DNA of 64,000 bases, taken from assembly GCA_965153455.1 (NCBI GenBank), contig OZ234503.1:4464001-4528000 (forward strand), read 5' to 3'. This stretch comes from Sphagnum compactum (taxonomy: Eukaryota > Bryophyta > Sphagnopsida > Sphagnales). The position numbers were made by a program, and so were the translations under genes. Shown in pieces: positions 47,281 to 60,136 of this stretch (its first letter is position 1; each line of letters begins with the position of its first letter). The notes below the pieces were generated by a model that saw only the letters and a program-made list of their open reading frames with translations, did no database searches and had not been told where the DNA came from.

Positions 47281-49786
47281 CACACAATAAAACCCTGGTT
47301 CCCCTTTTCTTTCCCATGTGGAACTTAGCTAGCTGCCACTAGCTGACTTGAGGGAGGGTGTAAGTAAACCCTACATATTCACCTTCCAAAACAATTTGGG
47401 GGTACTTATTTATTCTGTTTCATATTAATTAGTTGGGGGTGCCTCACAAGTACAACTTTTTTAATTTTTACAATGAGCCAATTTGATGGTCCATTGCAGT
47501 TGAATCTATGGAGACTCCCAAAAATAAAAGATTCTATGGAAATATGGAGTGCCTCTCCCTTTGGCCCACCTATATAGGTGAGAAGGGGAGGACTTCGGGA
47601 AAAACATATTGGATTAAAGCGAGGAGCTATTGGGAACACCCTTGGGGAACACATTGGGAATCTAGGGAACATATTGGGATCTTGATGGGAACTTGAAGGG
47701 AATATGTTGGGAACAAAGGAAAAATGAAAAAAACCCTCCCCCACCCACCCACCCACCCAAAACTTAAAAGGAAAAAAATCAAGGCACTTCAAGTGCATGC
47801 TGAGCCTTCCCATTGGCTGCATGAAATTTTCTATTTCCAAAACTGTTTTCGTCATTTTTGGCCTGGGCTAATACCCCCATTATAAACTGGGGGTACTTAT
47901 TTAGTCACCTTCCAGTTCAAAATTACAGCAGTACCTCACTTAATTCAGCTGCTGATTTCAGTTCTTCTCAAGAGTCTGTTTGACTCAGGTTTCACAAATA
48001 CAGGCTAGCTGAATTCTATTTGGGGCATTAACCAACTTTTTTTTTGCTTGGTGAAAAGGGGTTAAACGGTTTCCTACTAATTTGTATTTCCCCCCACCCA
48101 CACAATTGGTTGGGTTTTCCTCGTCACTGTCCATGTGACACAGTATTGAATTTACTGTATTTCAGGACACTACCGGTGTACTTCCAGGGATGATGGAAAG
48201 GTCTGTTGTTACCCATGAGAGCCGAGATGAACAAGTCTTAAAGTACTGACAGGGAAATGTGACCTCAGTATCTCAGTCATGAACGCCCATGAAATTTTAA
48301 CTTTGTTGGAAGAGTTGAAAATACTGAAGCTTGGTCAGGTGATGGATGAGCCACTAGATAAAATTTCTGTTGGGCATTGTCAGCAGTCCCGTAATGAATA
48401 CATACCAGAGACCTTTATTGCAGTAACTTCGAAATCATTCACCACTTTCATTGTTCTTCTCTTTACCTTGCAGAGGCTTTTCCAAGTGAGCTCTGTTTTT
48501 TTGTGAAGGAACAAAGAAGAAAGGGTTGCCCATAAACTAGATAATAGCCAGTGTGCACTTAAAGCACTTAGGAGTGTTCATCTCTCCCTCCCCCCTTCGC
48601 CCTGGGCAAATGAAGTACCTAATATTGTAACTGATATTCAGGGGGAGTTGTGTGGGATGGCAGCCCAGGAGTGCCCGCGCAGGAACCAGTTAGCCCCAAT
48701 AACACCCACGTTCGTCGCACATGTGGACGGTACCCACTCAGGATTCGCTAGCGGCTGTGATCCCTGTCTGCTATGTCCCATCACAGGACCCTTTGTATGT
48801 TGCAGGACTTGCCCTGAACAATAGCACCAAACATGGTCTCAGCGCATCCTCAACTATATTTGGTAACCCCAGCTGCTCTAGCTGGTCACCTAATACATAG
48901 GAGGATTGCTGCCTCAAGGAGTGAGTGTGTGTGCCCGCACATAATGCAGGGAATGATTCTTGGAAACAATGTCTACTTCCTTGGGGTGCTGATTCAACCA
49001 ACAAACATTTGTTTATCTTTCGAGTAGAAGCCCACCTTGAAACACCACAGACCCACCTGACCGGAGTTTCCATTATATCAATCAAATGAAACACCTAATT
49101 CTGACCCCTGCCTCCTCATACTAATGGAACTTCTTCTTAGAGGGGAGGAGGGGGAGGTGGTTCTTAGAGGTAAATTAAAATGAGATCTGTTTACAGGAGC
49201 AATACCACCTGGCAATTAGCCCATTGATTTGCTAATGGAAACTTTTCCCCTTCTTTCTCTGGTAAAGCATTTGAAGAGATTTCCCAGTGTATTTGGAGAT
49301 CACCTTCTAGAAATAAAATAAAATGCCTCCTCAGAAAAACAAGAACCTTAGGCCTACAAAAGGCCTCTGACAGCTCTTAAGAGGCCTCTTGTAGGTGTAA
49401 AGTGGCTCTCTTCCCTCCTAATGCCACATGACCTTTGTAGGTTGAGGCTTATGATAAGTTTGGGAAAGACCCAAAGAGGCGGGGGAACATTCCTGAAATG
49501 CAGGGCCTTACAACCTGGTCCTAGTTCCCCTTATTTCTAGAATGCCCCACCTTGAGGGCCTACCCTAAACTCTAGACTATAGGGGAGAGGGAAACAGGAT
49601 CAATACAGGAGCTATATTTTTTTTTTCAAAAATTTCTCTGCTATCAGCCTTTTTGTTACCAGAGAAATTTCTCCAGAAAGCATTATTTTAAGATTTTTGA
49701 AATTGAGGTGATTTTGGAGGCTTTCAATCGCCCAGAAGTGTGAAAAAAATATTAATAATCACCAGATTTCTGTATTTGGTTTACTT
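47281..49786. other. Intergenic spacer
   Basis: No supported gene. Around 47630-47715 the words TTGGGAACA and GGGAACATATTGGGA repeat irregularly. The stretch 48650-49090 is richer in GC but has no convincing frame. Confidence 0.4.
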
Positions 49787-50160
49787 CACATCTGGTTTAT
49801 AGCCAGATTTGGCTAAATCTTCCTTACCATAGGAATGATCACCATTTTTGTCTGCATCTTCCTATGGATGACAACCATTTAGAATCCTTAAAAAAACATT
49901 CCAAATCCAAATCAATGTTTTTTTGTGAAATTTTTTGCTAAGTGATGACAAAAGAAAATCACGTGTGAATTTAAAATTATTTTTTTGCATGTTTTTGGCA
50001 AAAGTCGCCATATTTTGAGGAAAAAGAGTCAAAAGTCACCACATTTAGACACTGAGTACATGGAGGTAACCAGAACAAAGGGAAATTCTGAAAAAATTCT
50101 ACTTGCCTACTTGACCTCTAGCCACATTTAGCCCATTCCTCTTGTGGATGATCACCAATC
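49787..50160 (-). repeat. Two inverted copies of the dispersed palindromic repeat
   Basis: AGCCAGATTTGGCT at 49801-49814 is followed by GAATGATCACC. A second, weaker copy has AGCCACATTTAGCCC at 50119-50133, followed by GGATGATCACC. Both run opposite to the copies at 45.35, 47.08 and 53.60 kb. Confidence 0.5.
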
Positions 50161-50629
50161 CACCTACTTGACAAAATTTTTTTTTAAAGAAACCTCTGTT
50201 TGCTATTCCAAGAAAAAATTATAATTATAATTTCAGTGTGACGAGTAATCAAAACTGGTATAGGAGGATTTTTGGGAATCCTTTGTATGGTCGTTCATGG
50301 ACGATTCCAAAGACGATTTAAAAAATAACTGGCTCATTTTCAAGCCTAACTACTTTATTTCTTTCTTAATAATTTATTTCTTTTTTTTATTAACTTTATT
50401 AATAACTATTTTTCACCTTTCCTAATAATTACCTCCATTTTATAACTACCTCACTCTTTTTCCCTTTCTATGAACATGAATATGAAAAAACAAATTAATG
50501 TGTGTCTTTTCATGTGCATGAAATTTATATTAATTTAAATTAAATTTGAAATTGACAGAAATAATGATGAATTATTGAAAACCATGTGAAAACATAAGAA
50601 GAAAATGATAGTTGATTGTCGCTGGTAGT

Positions 50630-51340
50630 GCGCAGCAGCAGGAAGCTCAAATATGATAAGACCAAAGAGCTTTTCCGTCACAAGCCCAGGCAGGGTCCTG
50701 GGAAGGGTACAGGTAACCGTGAACCATCCGTCCAGTAAATGACATGATCGTTACAGTCCAACAGACACTGGACATTACGAGCAGCCAATAGCTCATTACG
50801 CCACGCCTATTACGAACTGCGACGGGTCAGCGTCCGCTTTTAGCTCGACTGTCCCTACGTCCCTACGGCTGCTGCTTATCCACCCATCCAACGGTTCGTT
50901 TCCGCTCCCAGCGAAGCATCTACGGCACCTATTCCCAGCACCCCAACACTACTAGTGCAACGATCTCAGAAAACAACGGCGGGGAACGTGAAGTATGTGA
51001 TCTGACGGTTCAAATTAAAGGAGATAGCAGCTGCTGCCCGTCCAAATATGCCAGTCCGTCGTCTTCTCAATCCCTCCGTGCACATCTGCCAACTGGTGGG
51101 AATGCTGATGTACATCCATCCATTACCCATCGACTGGTACGACAGCGACGCTTCTTCGCTGGATTCTGGAACTGACGGATTGAAACTCGCTTGTGGGGAA
51201 CTGTTATGGTCACCAACTGCTTGTATGGGACCCACGCACAGGTCGCAGCCAGTCCTTTTCTCTCTGCCCGACAGACCATAAATTTAGTCCTGGTCGCCAT
51301 GCCCAGTGAAAAAAAGAAAGCTGTTGGGGGCTGGTATCAA
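50630..51340. other. GC- and CpG-rich island without an assigned gene
   Basis: This 0.7-kb stretch is far richer in GC and CpG than its AT-rich flanks. Frames on both strands are open for about 75-90 codons (for example 51048-51281 plus and 51300-51067 minus), but none shows a known motif. It could be the promoter and first exon of a gene whose other exons I could not see, or a remnant of captured DNA. Confidence 0.35.
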
Positions 51341-53602
51341 AACAGGTGCAACGAATTAAATGCATCAGAGTCTGCAATGCATCTATCTAATACACAAAGT
51401 TTGGGCAGGCCTGATATTCGTGCCCACTGGTGCAGCCTGTGCCTTTGGTCAAGTGTGAACTGGTTACCAAACTGAATTTTTCTTTTCAAAATCATTTTTG
51501 TTATTTAATTGAATTTTCAATGACAAAAACTATTCAAAACTCAATATCTCTGGCACCTTAGTCTAAAAATTTCAAATCACCCTCATTAAATCCTACTCAC
51601 TAAAAGCTTTGTAATGATAATAGCAAGAGTATGCCAAAATTCTCCTATAATTGTTTTTTCATTTAAATGAATTCTTAATGAAAAAATTGTTCAATATTCA
51701 ATAACTTATCCATTGTAGGTTGAAACTTGAAACATTGTGAAGCCACCCTTAGTCATCAAGGGCTTTTGAACAATAATAAGAGCATGGCAAGAGGCACTAT
51801 GATTTGGGAGATCTTACCATGATAGACAAACTAACTAACTACCATCCTTAATAGATAGAATTGCCAGAGGTTTTTCTTTTCCCAACTTTGTCGTATTGAA
51901 AATTTGGCAAATTTCTCCCCAAAACTGCAAAATTAGTCAATTTTACACATGAAGAATGAAAATTTCTTAATCTTTCTGTCAAAACCCGACAATTGCTTTT
52001 GAAACAAAATCTTGCCCATTGCCTCTTAAATATTCTGGGACATCCTTGATTTTCAGACTCAAATTGTTGTCGCTAGTAATGTATAATTCATAAAGGAAGC
52101 ATCTTATGGCTTCCTTATTAGGCTGCATAAGGTGCTATCCTCTACTATATAACTAAAATAATTTAGTCAGGTCTTTCTGGATAAGTTTGCCAAATCTCAA
52201 GTTAGCTAAATAACTTATTTGTTGACAGGTACGTGATACAGGTACATGGTGTTCAAAGGTCGTTTAGCGATGGATGGGTTGAATTGTACAGGTTAAATAA
52301 TCTCCTGGAAAGCAAACGAATCTGCACGGAATGCTTGACTTGCAATCCATTGGTGTATCTCCTCCCCAATACACCACCATGTTGCTCTTGCCTCCACTTT
52401 AGGGTGAAGAAGTGGGGTGAATTAGCATCCATACAGGGACATAGATCAAACTCCTTGGCCCGACCACAAACCTTGACATTGTCGGCTTCCACTTTACAGG
52501 AGTTCTCAAGTATTCGGAACATAGATTAGTCAATGGCCAACAACTTATCACAAGTGACTGGAAACCCAAACCCGAGTTTTCAACAAGAAAGAACAATTCA
52601 GAATTCAGTCCTTATTAGATGGAACAGCAGATGATTACCAATTAGTATCCAAGTCAACAGCAGATTAAGCTAAGTGGTTTACGAGACCAGGTGGGGTTAG
52701 AACTTAGGGGAAGGACTCTGATGTGGTGGGACTAACGAGAAAGATCATGTGAACGTGTCTCTCACAAGGATCCTTCAGTACTGAAGGAGCTTTGATACTC
52801 GTCATCTGGTAACTGCACACGTGCACTGTTTCAAAACTCCAAGGGGATGGGGATTTAATAAAGAGGATTCCCAATTTCCCAGGTGACAACTTAGAAGGGG
52901 GGGAAAGATTTTGTGTGGGTGTGCACTCTGGAGGCTGGAGAGAGAGAGAGTGTGTGTGTGTGTGTGTGTGCGCGCGATTGCTGCTTGGGGATTAATAATA
53001 AAGAGTAAAGCATATGGCATCATAGTTGTCAGGACAGGCATGATGGCATCTACAGCCATCATCGAGGGTCACACGGGTGCCGCCCATGTGTTGCTCTGAA
53101 TTTGTTTGAGAGTTTTCTGGTGTCACTTAGCCTAGTTATGTGGTAAGTTTTTTCAAAATGATTAAAAAATTGGGCACTAGTTTAAACTTTAGTTTGCTGC
53201 TGGATTTGTAAGTGATTTATGGTGCTTGCTTCAGTAGTGTAGTCTCTTGGAACCAGCGTTCTCATTTTGTGCAAAATTTCCCACTGCTGCATTTTATTTT
53301 ATCTTTGTGGAAGAAGGGAATATCTTCTCACAAGATTTCTATTGTTTGAAGAATAAAATCACCACAAATGGAGTAGTTTTGGGTTAGATTTGCCATTTTT
53401 TATTCTTGACTGCAATAGGTATTTAGACTATAAAAAGATTTTTTATTTTTTTGGCACGTCTTAAGGACTGGTTGCCATTTAATGTTACAGCCCTCTTGGA
53501 ATGCTTGCTATTGGCATGAAAGCAAAAATTTGAAAAAAAGAAAATAAAACAAATTGCTTGAAATCAGTTTTTTTAAAGAATTTTTTTTTTCCTCAAAGTG
53601 GT
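51341..53602. other. Intergenic spacer with one microsatellite
   Basis: No coding region could be supported. A compound (AG)n(TG)n(CG)n microsatellite lies at 52938-52976. Confidence 0.45.
52938..52976. repeat. Compound microsatellite (AG)n(TG)10(CG)3
   Basis: GAGAGAGAGA, then ten TG units, then CGCGCG, uninterrupted. Alternating purine-pyrimidine runs of this kind can adopt Z-DNA. Confidence 0.95.
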
Positions 53603-53730
53603 GATCATCCTGAGGAAGATTTAACCAACCCTGGCTAGAAACGAGATATGAAAAACAAATCTTTAATCATCTTCTACATTTTTGGCTACACAGTGAAAAC
53701 CAAAATATAGAAATCTAGATAGATTTTTAC
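53603..53730 (+). repeat. Dispersed palindromic repeat, copy near 53.6 kb
   Basis: GATCATCCTGAGGAAGATTT, then ACCCTGGCTAGAAA, matches the reverse complement of the 49.8-kb copy (AAATCTTCC and GGTTTATAGCC words). Confidence 0.5.
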
Positions 53731-56700
53731 TTGTTTTTATCATCACTTTAGGCAATTTCATCACATCCAAATTCATTTCATTTTCAAATTATTACTTTTT
53801 AATTTCTCTTTTTGGCAAAATTTCGCCACTTATAAAAAGGATGCTTGAAACTAAAAAAATAAAGCTAGTAGCTGATACAAGCTGAGATTAGGTCTCTGTT
53901 TGTATGTTGATAACCAGGAGTACCAAAGTGCGGGCTACTATAGTGGAGACAGAGTAAACCAGCACCCACCAGCACACCATCCAATGAATGCTGTTATGAC
54001 TCATGGATGGATGAACCTCAAATGAGTTGATATCTGGTTTCACTTTGGTAGCCCATTCTGTAAGATGTAGTACTATACATAGGTAGATGGGAAGGAAAAT
54101 AGGTGACTACTAGGTAAGTTGATGGTTTATACCTAGATAGAGGCTGATCTACTACCTACAATATGCAGTTGTTAGTAGGTACATAGCAGTGTGGGGCAGG
54201 TATTTGATTTTGTGATACCCCTTGATAAATCGAGGAATTTGAAAAATTCAGAATCGAAGGATCATCAGTTCTGGGCATTTCAAAAACTTAGAAGAACTTC
54301 CAGGTTTCTTGAAAGAACTGGCAGACACTCAGTGAGGTTTTAGGCAGTTATTTGACTTTTTCAAAAAATATCAGAATCATGGTTGTATATAATAACCAGG
54401 TATTTGATCTTTTGATAATCAGAGTTATACACTTTGATACCCAACCTCATACCTGGCAAGGGTTTTGTGCAGATTCTAATACTCGCCCCACTTTGGTAGG
54501 TAAGTAGAGAAACAGCAACTGAGCTACCATGGTTAGCTACAGAGATTAAGCCCAACAGAAAGTGTTGCTTGTCCACTGACCATCCATCCTTCATGGTGCG
54601 CTGGTGGGCACTGGGTGCTGCTACACTCTGGGTGGCCTCTGGCAAAACAGGAGTAGCAGCGAGTAACAGGACTCAGGAGCAGCTTAAAGTGAAAAACCGA
54701 TCAGTGCGGGTCCTTATATAGACCTTATCATGTGGACATTTTAACTTAGGTCCTCTCTCTCATGCTCTTCTCTGCTGCAACGAATTTGGCACTTTTGTGT
54801 GTGGTCTTTTGTTTGGAATTCGATCCTTTCTGTTTTCCTTCTCTTGTTCTCTTGCCGGGTGTCATTTATTTAAATTTTTTTTTACAAAATTGCAGTGTTA
54901 TAATACTGTTGGCATGCAATTGCAACCGTCCCATAAGTTGTGCCACATGGCCCAACCCAGTAATCAAGAGCAAACATGAATAAGTACTTAAAAGCATTAA
55001 TAAAAACAAAAAATTGTAACTGCAAGAACCTGGTGTGTACCCAAACAAGTAAGTGGGTTAGGGGTCTGTGGTGCAGTAGTTGTGCTGTAGTACGTCCAGC
55101 AGTCCCATCTTGTGACAGATCACCTTATGCTTAAAGGCTGCAAACGGAGTAAAAGGCTGTTGTGAGAAAACCTGGCAGTCCAGGGGAAAAGGAGGAAGGC
55201 ACCATGGCCATCATCTTTCAGTTTAAAGAAGGAAAACTATGACTTACAAGGTGCATGTTCTGTTATCAATGTAATTTCTCTTCTCTGCATGTAGTTTTAG
55301 AGGAATGTAGACTTCAACTACCTACTAGGCTGTCTATGGTTTGTGTGTTAGAACTCATAGATACATTGTGATGCTGATGAAAGCTGCTTCTCAAAACCTT
55401 GCAGAACGAAGGTTCTGACGAGTGTTGAGTAGGTAAGTTATTTATCCGGATAGGTATGTATACCTGTGAGTATTTGACATTGTAAAGGCATATACCCTAC
55501 CTGACTGGCAATTTTCTTGTTTTCTTTTTAATTACCCTACCCAGCTGGTAAATGTTTCCAACGTTCCCTATATTTACTCCACCCAGATTAGTATATAGTT
55601 GAGGTTTGCCCTTACCCAGGGAAGGGTGCTTGTTTTGACTCGGGCAAGAAGGGGTATCTGCCAAAATCATCATATAACAAATATGCATTTTCATATTTTG
55701 TATGCATTGTGATTATGATGGATTTTGGTGGGTCATGGTGACTAACTATAGAATATATTTTCTTTTGGCAGTTTATTTATGTTCATTACATTAATGACCT
55801 TTGAACAAAATTCTTAGCATAATATGCTCTTGGACCCTTTTTAGATTTAACTACCATTTGCCATTACAAAATATTTTGAATGTATCTCAAGGCTATTGAT
55901 TGGTTTCATTCTATTTTTGTTCATTTTTGGATAGGATGTTTGAAATTTCAGATGTTCTTGTCAGTGTCTTTTCTTTGTGAAAATTTTTGTCGAAATGCTA
56001 AATAAAATTATAAGAAAAAGGGCATACTCTACTGAAATTTTCATTTTTTCAAATTTTTTGGTCAAATTTCAAAAATAATTGAATATATTTGATGCATTTG
56101 TACTTTGATTTTAGTTTGGCAGCATTTTTTAACTAGTTTTTTAAATGTTTAGAAAAATTCTAAAATCGTATCTAAATCCCTCTTGGGATGTTACCCAATG
56201 ATGCAACATCAGAAAATTGAAAACAAAATCACTGGTTGATGTTGGCTATTCCCTGTGCATAAAAGTAGTTGTCTTTCTCCACTTGGAAATGTGCCATACC
56301 ATACATGTGTAAATATTTTTGTTTACACTATAAATACCCACATATACTCAGATGATATGTATAGGATAAATGTGGAAATATTTACTTGTACCTTTACCCC
56401 ACGAACAGGGTAAATGTTTGTCATTTATCTTTACCCTTACCCAGCTTCATAATTTGCAAACGTTATGTGCCCTCTCACCTGGTTTGGAAATTTTTTGAAG
56501 CCTAAAAGAGTTTTTACCTGCCTGATATATTGAAATTGATACACTTGCCTAACACTGGTTCTGACTTGGTTGGTCACAAAAAGGCAGTGTACGTTGTGAA
56601 CACCCAAAAGAACAAAAACAAAATATAACCCACCGCCCCACAATCCTGATTCCTAACCTTGTCATCACTAGTTTGTCGCAAGGATCTGTCTAGCTGGGGA

Positions 56701-57700
56701 GTATTATTATCTACTGTACTTTCCTGACAAACATAAGGAAAGTGTGTTACTCTTCACTCAGCACTTTGCATGAGAACAACCTCCTTGTTATTACTAATAG
56801 GTCACAGTTGAGCTTCCTGCTTTCTTTCTTTGTAGGTTACACAAACCTTCAAACCAAATCCATCTTGCTGACATTTAAGCTTTGCATTATCGTATTTCTA
56901 AATAGGAAGACAGGAGACAACAGAACTCTTGTATTAGTAATCAGAGAGAAGAACAAAACTGCTTGTGTGAGGTTATTTGATTTTTTTTAGGAACCCCAGT
57001 TGTTCTGTGTCTCTTAGAACTCGTAATTTTAAGAATATGATATTAGAGATATTTTTTAAATAAAGGAGACACAGCATCGATACCCAAATTTTTTTCATAA
57101 AGATGGGTGAGAATTTCCATTTAAATCAAAAAATACATTGTTATTACATGGGTAATGAAACTCAAATTACCACCAAATTCAATGGGAATCTAAGTTTCAC
57201 CTCTCTGTTTTTTTTTTTCGTGGGCACCTTCAACCTTGCTACATATACTGCTATTACAATTACTCTCAAATTTTGTGCATTGGATAATGAGTTCCAACAT
57301 ATTTTACTTAGATTCAATAAAATTTTCTCACTTTGTAGATAACAATGTTTGAGATTGAAGCAAGGGTTTGGGAGTGAAAGGAGGACCCAAAGGCAGGGTT
57401 ACTTTGCAGACTTCTTTATTGTCAATTTTTTTTTAAATTATTATAAAGAACCTATCCAGTTCTAGTTCTTCCATATTTTAACCATGAAGATTTGTTACAG
57501 GGCCTGCTACCTTTTAACCCAAAAACAAACAACTATATGTTTTTTTTCTTTAGTTTCAAGAACTTTGCCATGTGATGATATTAAATCATTCTTTGAATTT
57601 GTGAGAAATGATGAACAACCATTGATAGTAAAAACCTACACCAGTAGTGAATTTTAATTAGCACAAATGACAAGTGAGCTTGCCATGCACACTAATCTTC
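53731..57700. other. Intergenic spacer
   Basis: This is AT-rich with short, unconvincing frames. Loose repeats of CCTACC and TACCCAG words occur at 55495-55630 and 56395-56450. I assign no gene. Confidence 0.45.
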
Positions 57701-57730
57701 AACCAAATTAAATAAGGTTCTCGATAAACA

Positions 57731-58385
57731 GATTAAAGTTGAGTAACTCCAAAATAACAAAATGATATTGCACAAAATTCCAACAAGCTTTACAGTGACT
57801 AACCATCAACTTAAGCAGTTCCAAATTGACAACTAGCATTGGACAAAATTGAAATAATCCTATCTCCATTCACAAATAAAGTTGAGTAGATCCAAATTAA
57901 AAAACTCGCGTTAACCAAATTTCCAACAAGTTTTCCATTAATAGATTAGAGTGGAATAGTTCAAAGATTCAAAAATGACCTTTACAAAATTCAATAAGGT
58001 TTCCTATTGATAGATTAAAGCTGAGCAACTCTAGAATAACAAATTGACATGTGGAACAAAATTCCAATACTCTCCATTTATAGATTAAAGTTGAAAGAGT
58101 GGTTTCAAAATAACAAATTGACCTTCAAGCAAATTCAATGTAAAGGCTCCTTGTTAATATATTAAAGTTGAGCAATCAAGACCATCAAACTGACATGGAA
58201 CAAAATCCTAGTAGGCCCTCCATTAACATATCTTCAAGTTGAAAAGTAACAAATTGACATGTAGAACAAAATTCAATCAGGTTCTCCACTTATAGATTAA
58301 AGTTACTCACAACTCCAGAGTAAGAAACTAACATCAAACAGAATTCAATTAGGTTTTCCATTGATGCATTAAAGTTGGTGAAAGC
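57731..58385 (+). repeat. Degenerate ~70-bp tandem array
   Basis: Variants of AGATTAAAGTTGAG recur at about 57731, 57805, 57876, 57944, 58013, 58083, 58158, 58229, 58294 and 58366, so the period is 65-75 bp over ten units. Each unit continues with AACAAATTGACATG, ACAAAATTCAA and TCTCCATT-type words. It does not encode protein. Confidence 0.8.
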
Positions 58386-59470
58386 ATAGTGAACTAAACC
58401 AAAAAATAATCAACAAACAATAGATTAACTAGTGTTCACCTGTAAGCATGAAAAAGTTTAAAACATCATTTTATTACAATACCAAACATTTTAGTTCATT
58501 ATATCTCATAATTAAGAAGGTGAACCTAAAATTTGATGAATAATTGCCATGTAAAAGTGCATTGAAAATACATACATATATGCAATTCATGTCAAAAGTT
58601 GCTTCCATTCCAAAAATTAAATAAATAATTTGAAAATTAAAGTGAAAACACACTAAAATGAACAAAAAATGTTGTCACAAATATTGATTTTCAAAAGTGT
58701 TTGAACTTTCACCAAGCCAATATTAAAAGGGTATTTCATAAATTTTAATACTCGTAATAAAATCATTCAAAACCCAAAACAAATTCTCAAAAAATCGACA
58801 TTTTTTATTGATATTAAATGATTAAAGATTATTTTTTGAGAATATAATATTTATAACAATATAATAAAAAATGCAAATGTATTTCAAAAATCATTGAAAC
58901 AATTGTCAAACTTGATGAAATATGTAATCATATATTGAATGTGAGTTGATTGTTCCATTTCAATTCCCTATGAAAGGTTCCACTTCTATGATTTCACAAA
59001 AAGTATTTAAATGAGGTTTCAATTTTTAAATGGAAATATACCAAACTAATTCCAAAATAAACATTCACAAAAGTGGTTGGTGTGGCTCCTATCATCCCAT
59101 TTGCAACCCAAACATACTTTAATCTATTTCCACATACTTTTATAAAAAGATGAGATTGTAAAAATAAGATTTGAACCTACTTGCATCCCATAATAGCCTA
59201 CTTGATCGCTTATCAAATAATGTTTTTCTAGAATATTATTACATAGGATTTTAAATCATGCTAAAGTTTCAATCTTTTAGTTCAATCAAACTTCATGTTT
59301 CATAATTTCGTGATAAATTTTTCATTTAACTCTAGAAAATCAGGGTTATCAAAACCAATATGACAAGGCCATTTTGTGTCAAGCGTCATGTTGACATCTA
59401 TCTTGATGTGTCAATTGCATTTGTCAAGACTAACACCAAAAAAAAAGTCACTACACCCAACCTTCCCCCA
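58386..59470. other. AT-rich intergenic spacer
   Basis: Nothing could be supported here. Confidence 0.5.
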
Positions 59471-59477
59471 TTACGTA

Positions 59478-59790
59478 TGGTGACTGAAACACATTCAGTT
59501 GCCAAAAGATTGGTGACCAAAAATTTTGATCGTAGTAAGATGAACGACCAAAAATTTTCAATCGTCAATCTTGTGGTGACCAAATTGTTTCAATTGCCAT
59601 TCATGTGGTGACTGAAAACTTTCAATTGTCAATCCTATGGCGATCAAAAGTTTTTTGTCTCTAATCCATAGTTTTTCATCTCTAATCTTATGGCAACCAA
59701 AGCTTTCCTTTGTCAATCATGTGGCAACTAAGTTTTTTTTCGTTTACCATACATAAGGCGACTAAAAGCTTTCATTTTAGATTTCAATTG
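59478..59790 (+). repeat. Degenerate tandem repeat, ~33-bp units
   Basis: Words of the form TGTGGTGACYRAAAAYTTTCA, then TTGTCAATC, recur about eight times with spacings of roughly 30-45 bp. Units differ by many substitutions. Confidence 0.6.
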
Positions 59791-60136
59791 TCCAATTGAT
59801 GGTGCATTGTCTCCACCATTGATTTTGCAATGGAATTTTGGTAATAAAAAATAGACCTTGTAATCTCAACTCACTTTCTCCTTTGAGGTGTGAGGGTCTT
59901 ATGTTGTTTAACAAGCAACCATTGCCATATACTTTGGGATGGAGGGGTGAAATCTTTATGGGTGTTTAAAATTTCAAATCATCATATTGCATTTGCAACT
60001 GGTGTTTAATTTCAATGTAGCCCTGAAGGTGGAATCCAATCCTATTATTAAATACCTTAATTCTACTAATCAAGCCTATTCTTTTTGTGTTTTTTCAATG
60101 AAAGGAAGATGGAATGTGTGGAATCCATGGTATTTG

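Noticed and set aside
51048-51300. Overlapping frames on both strands in the CpG-rich island as genes
   Set aside because: Mirror-image open frames are expected from high GC. Neither has a recognisable motif or supported splice sites.
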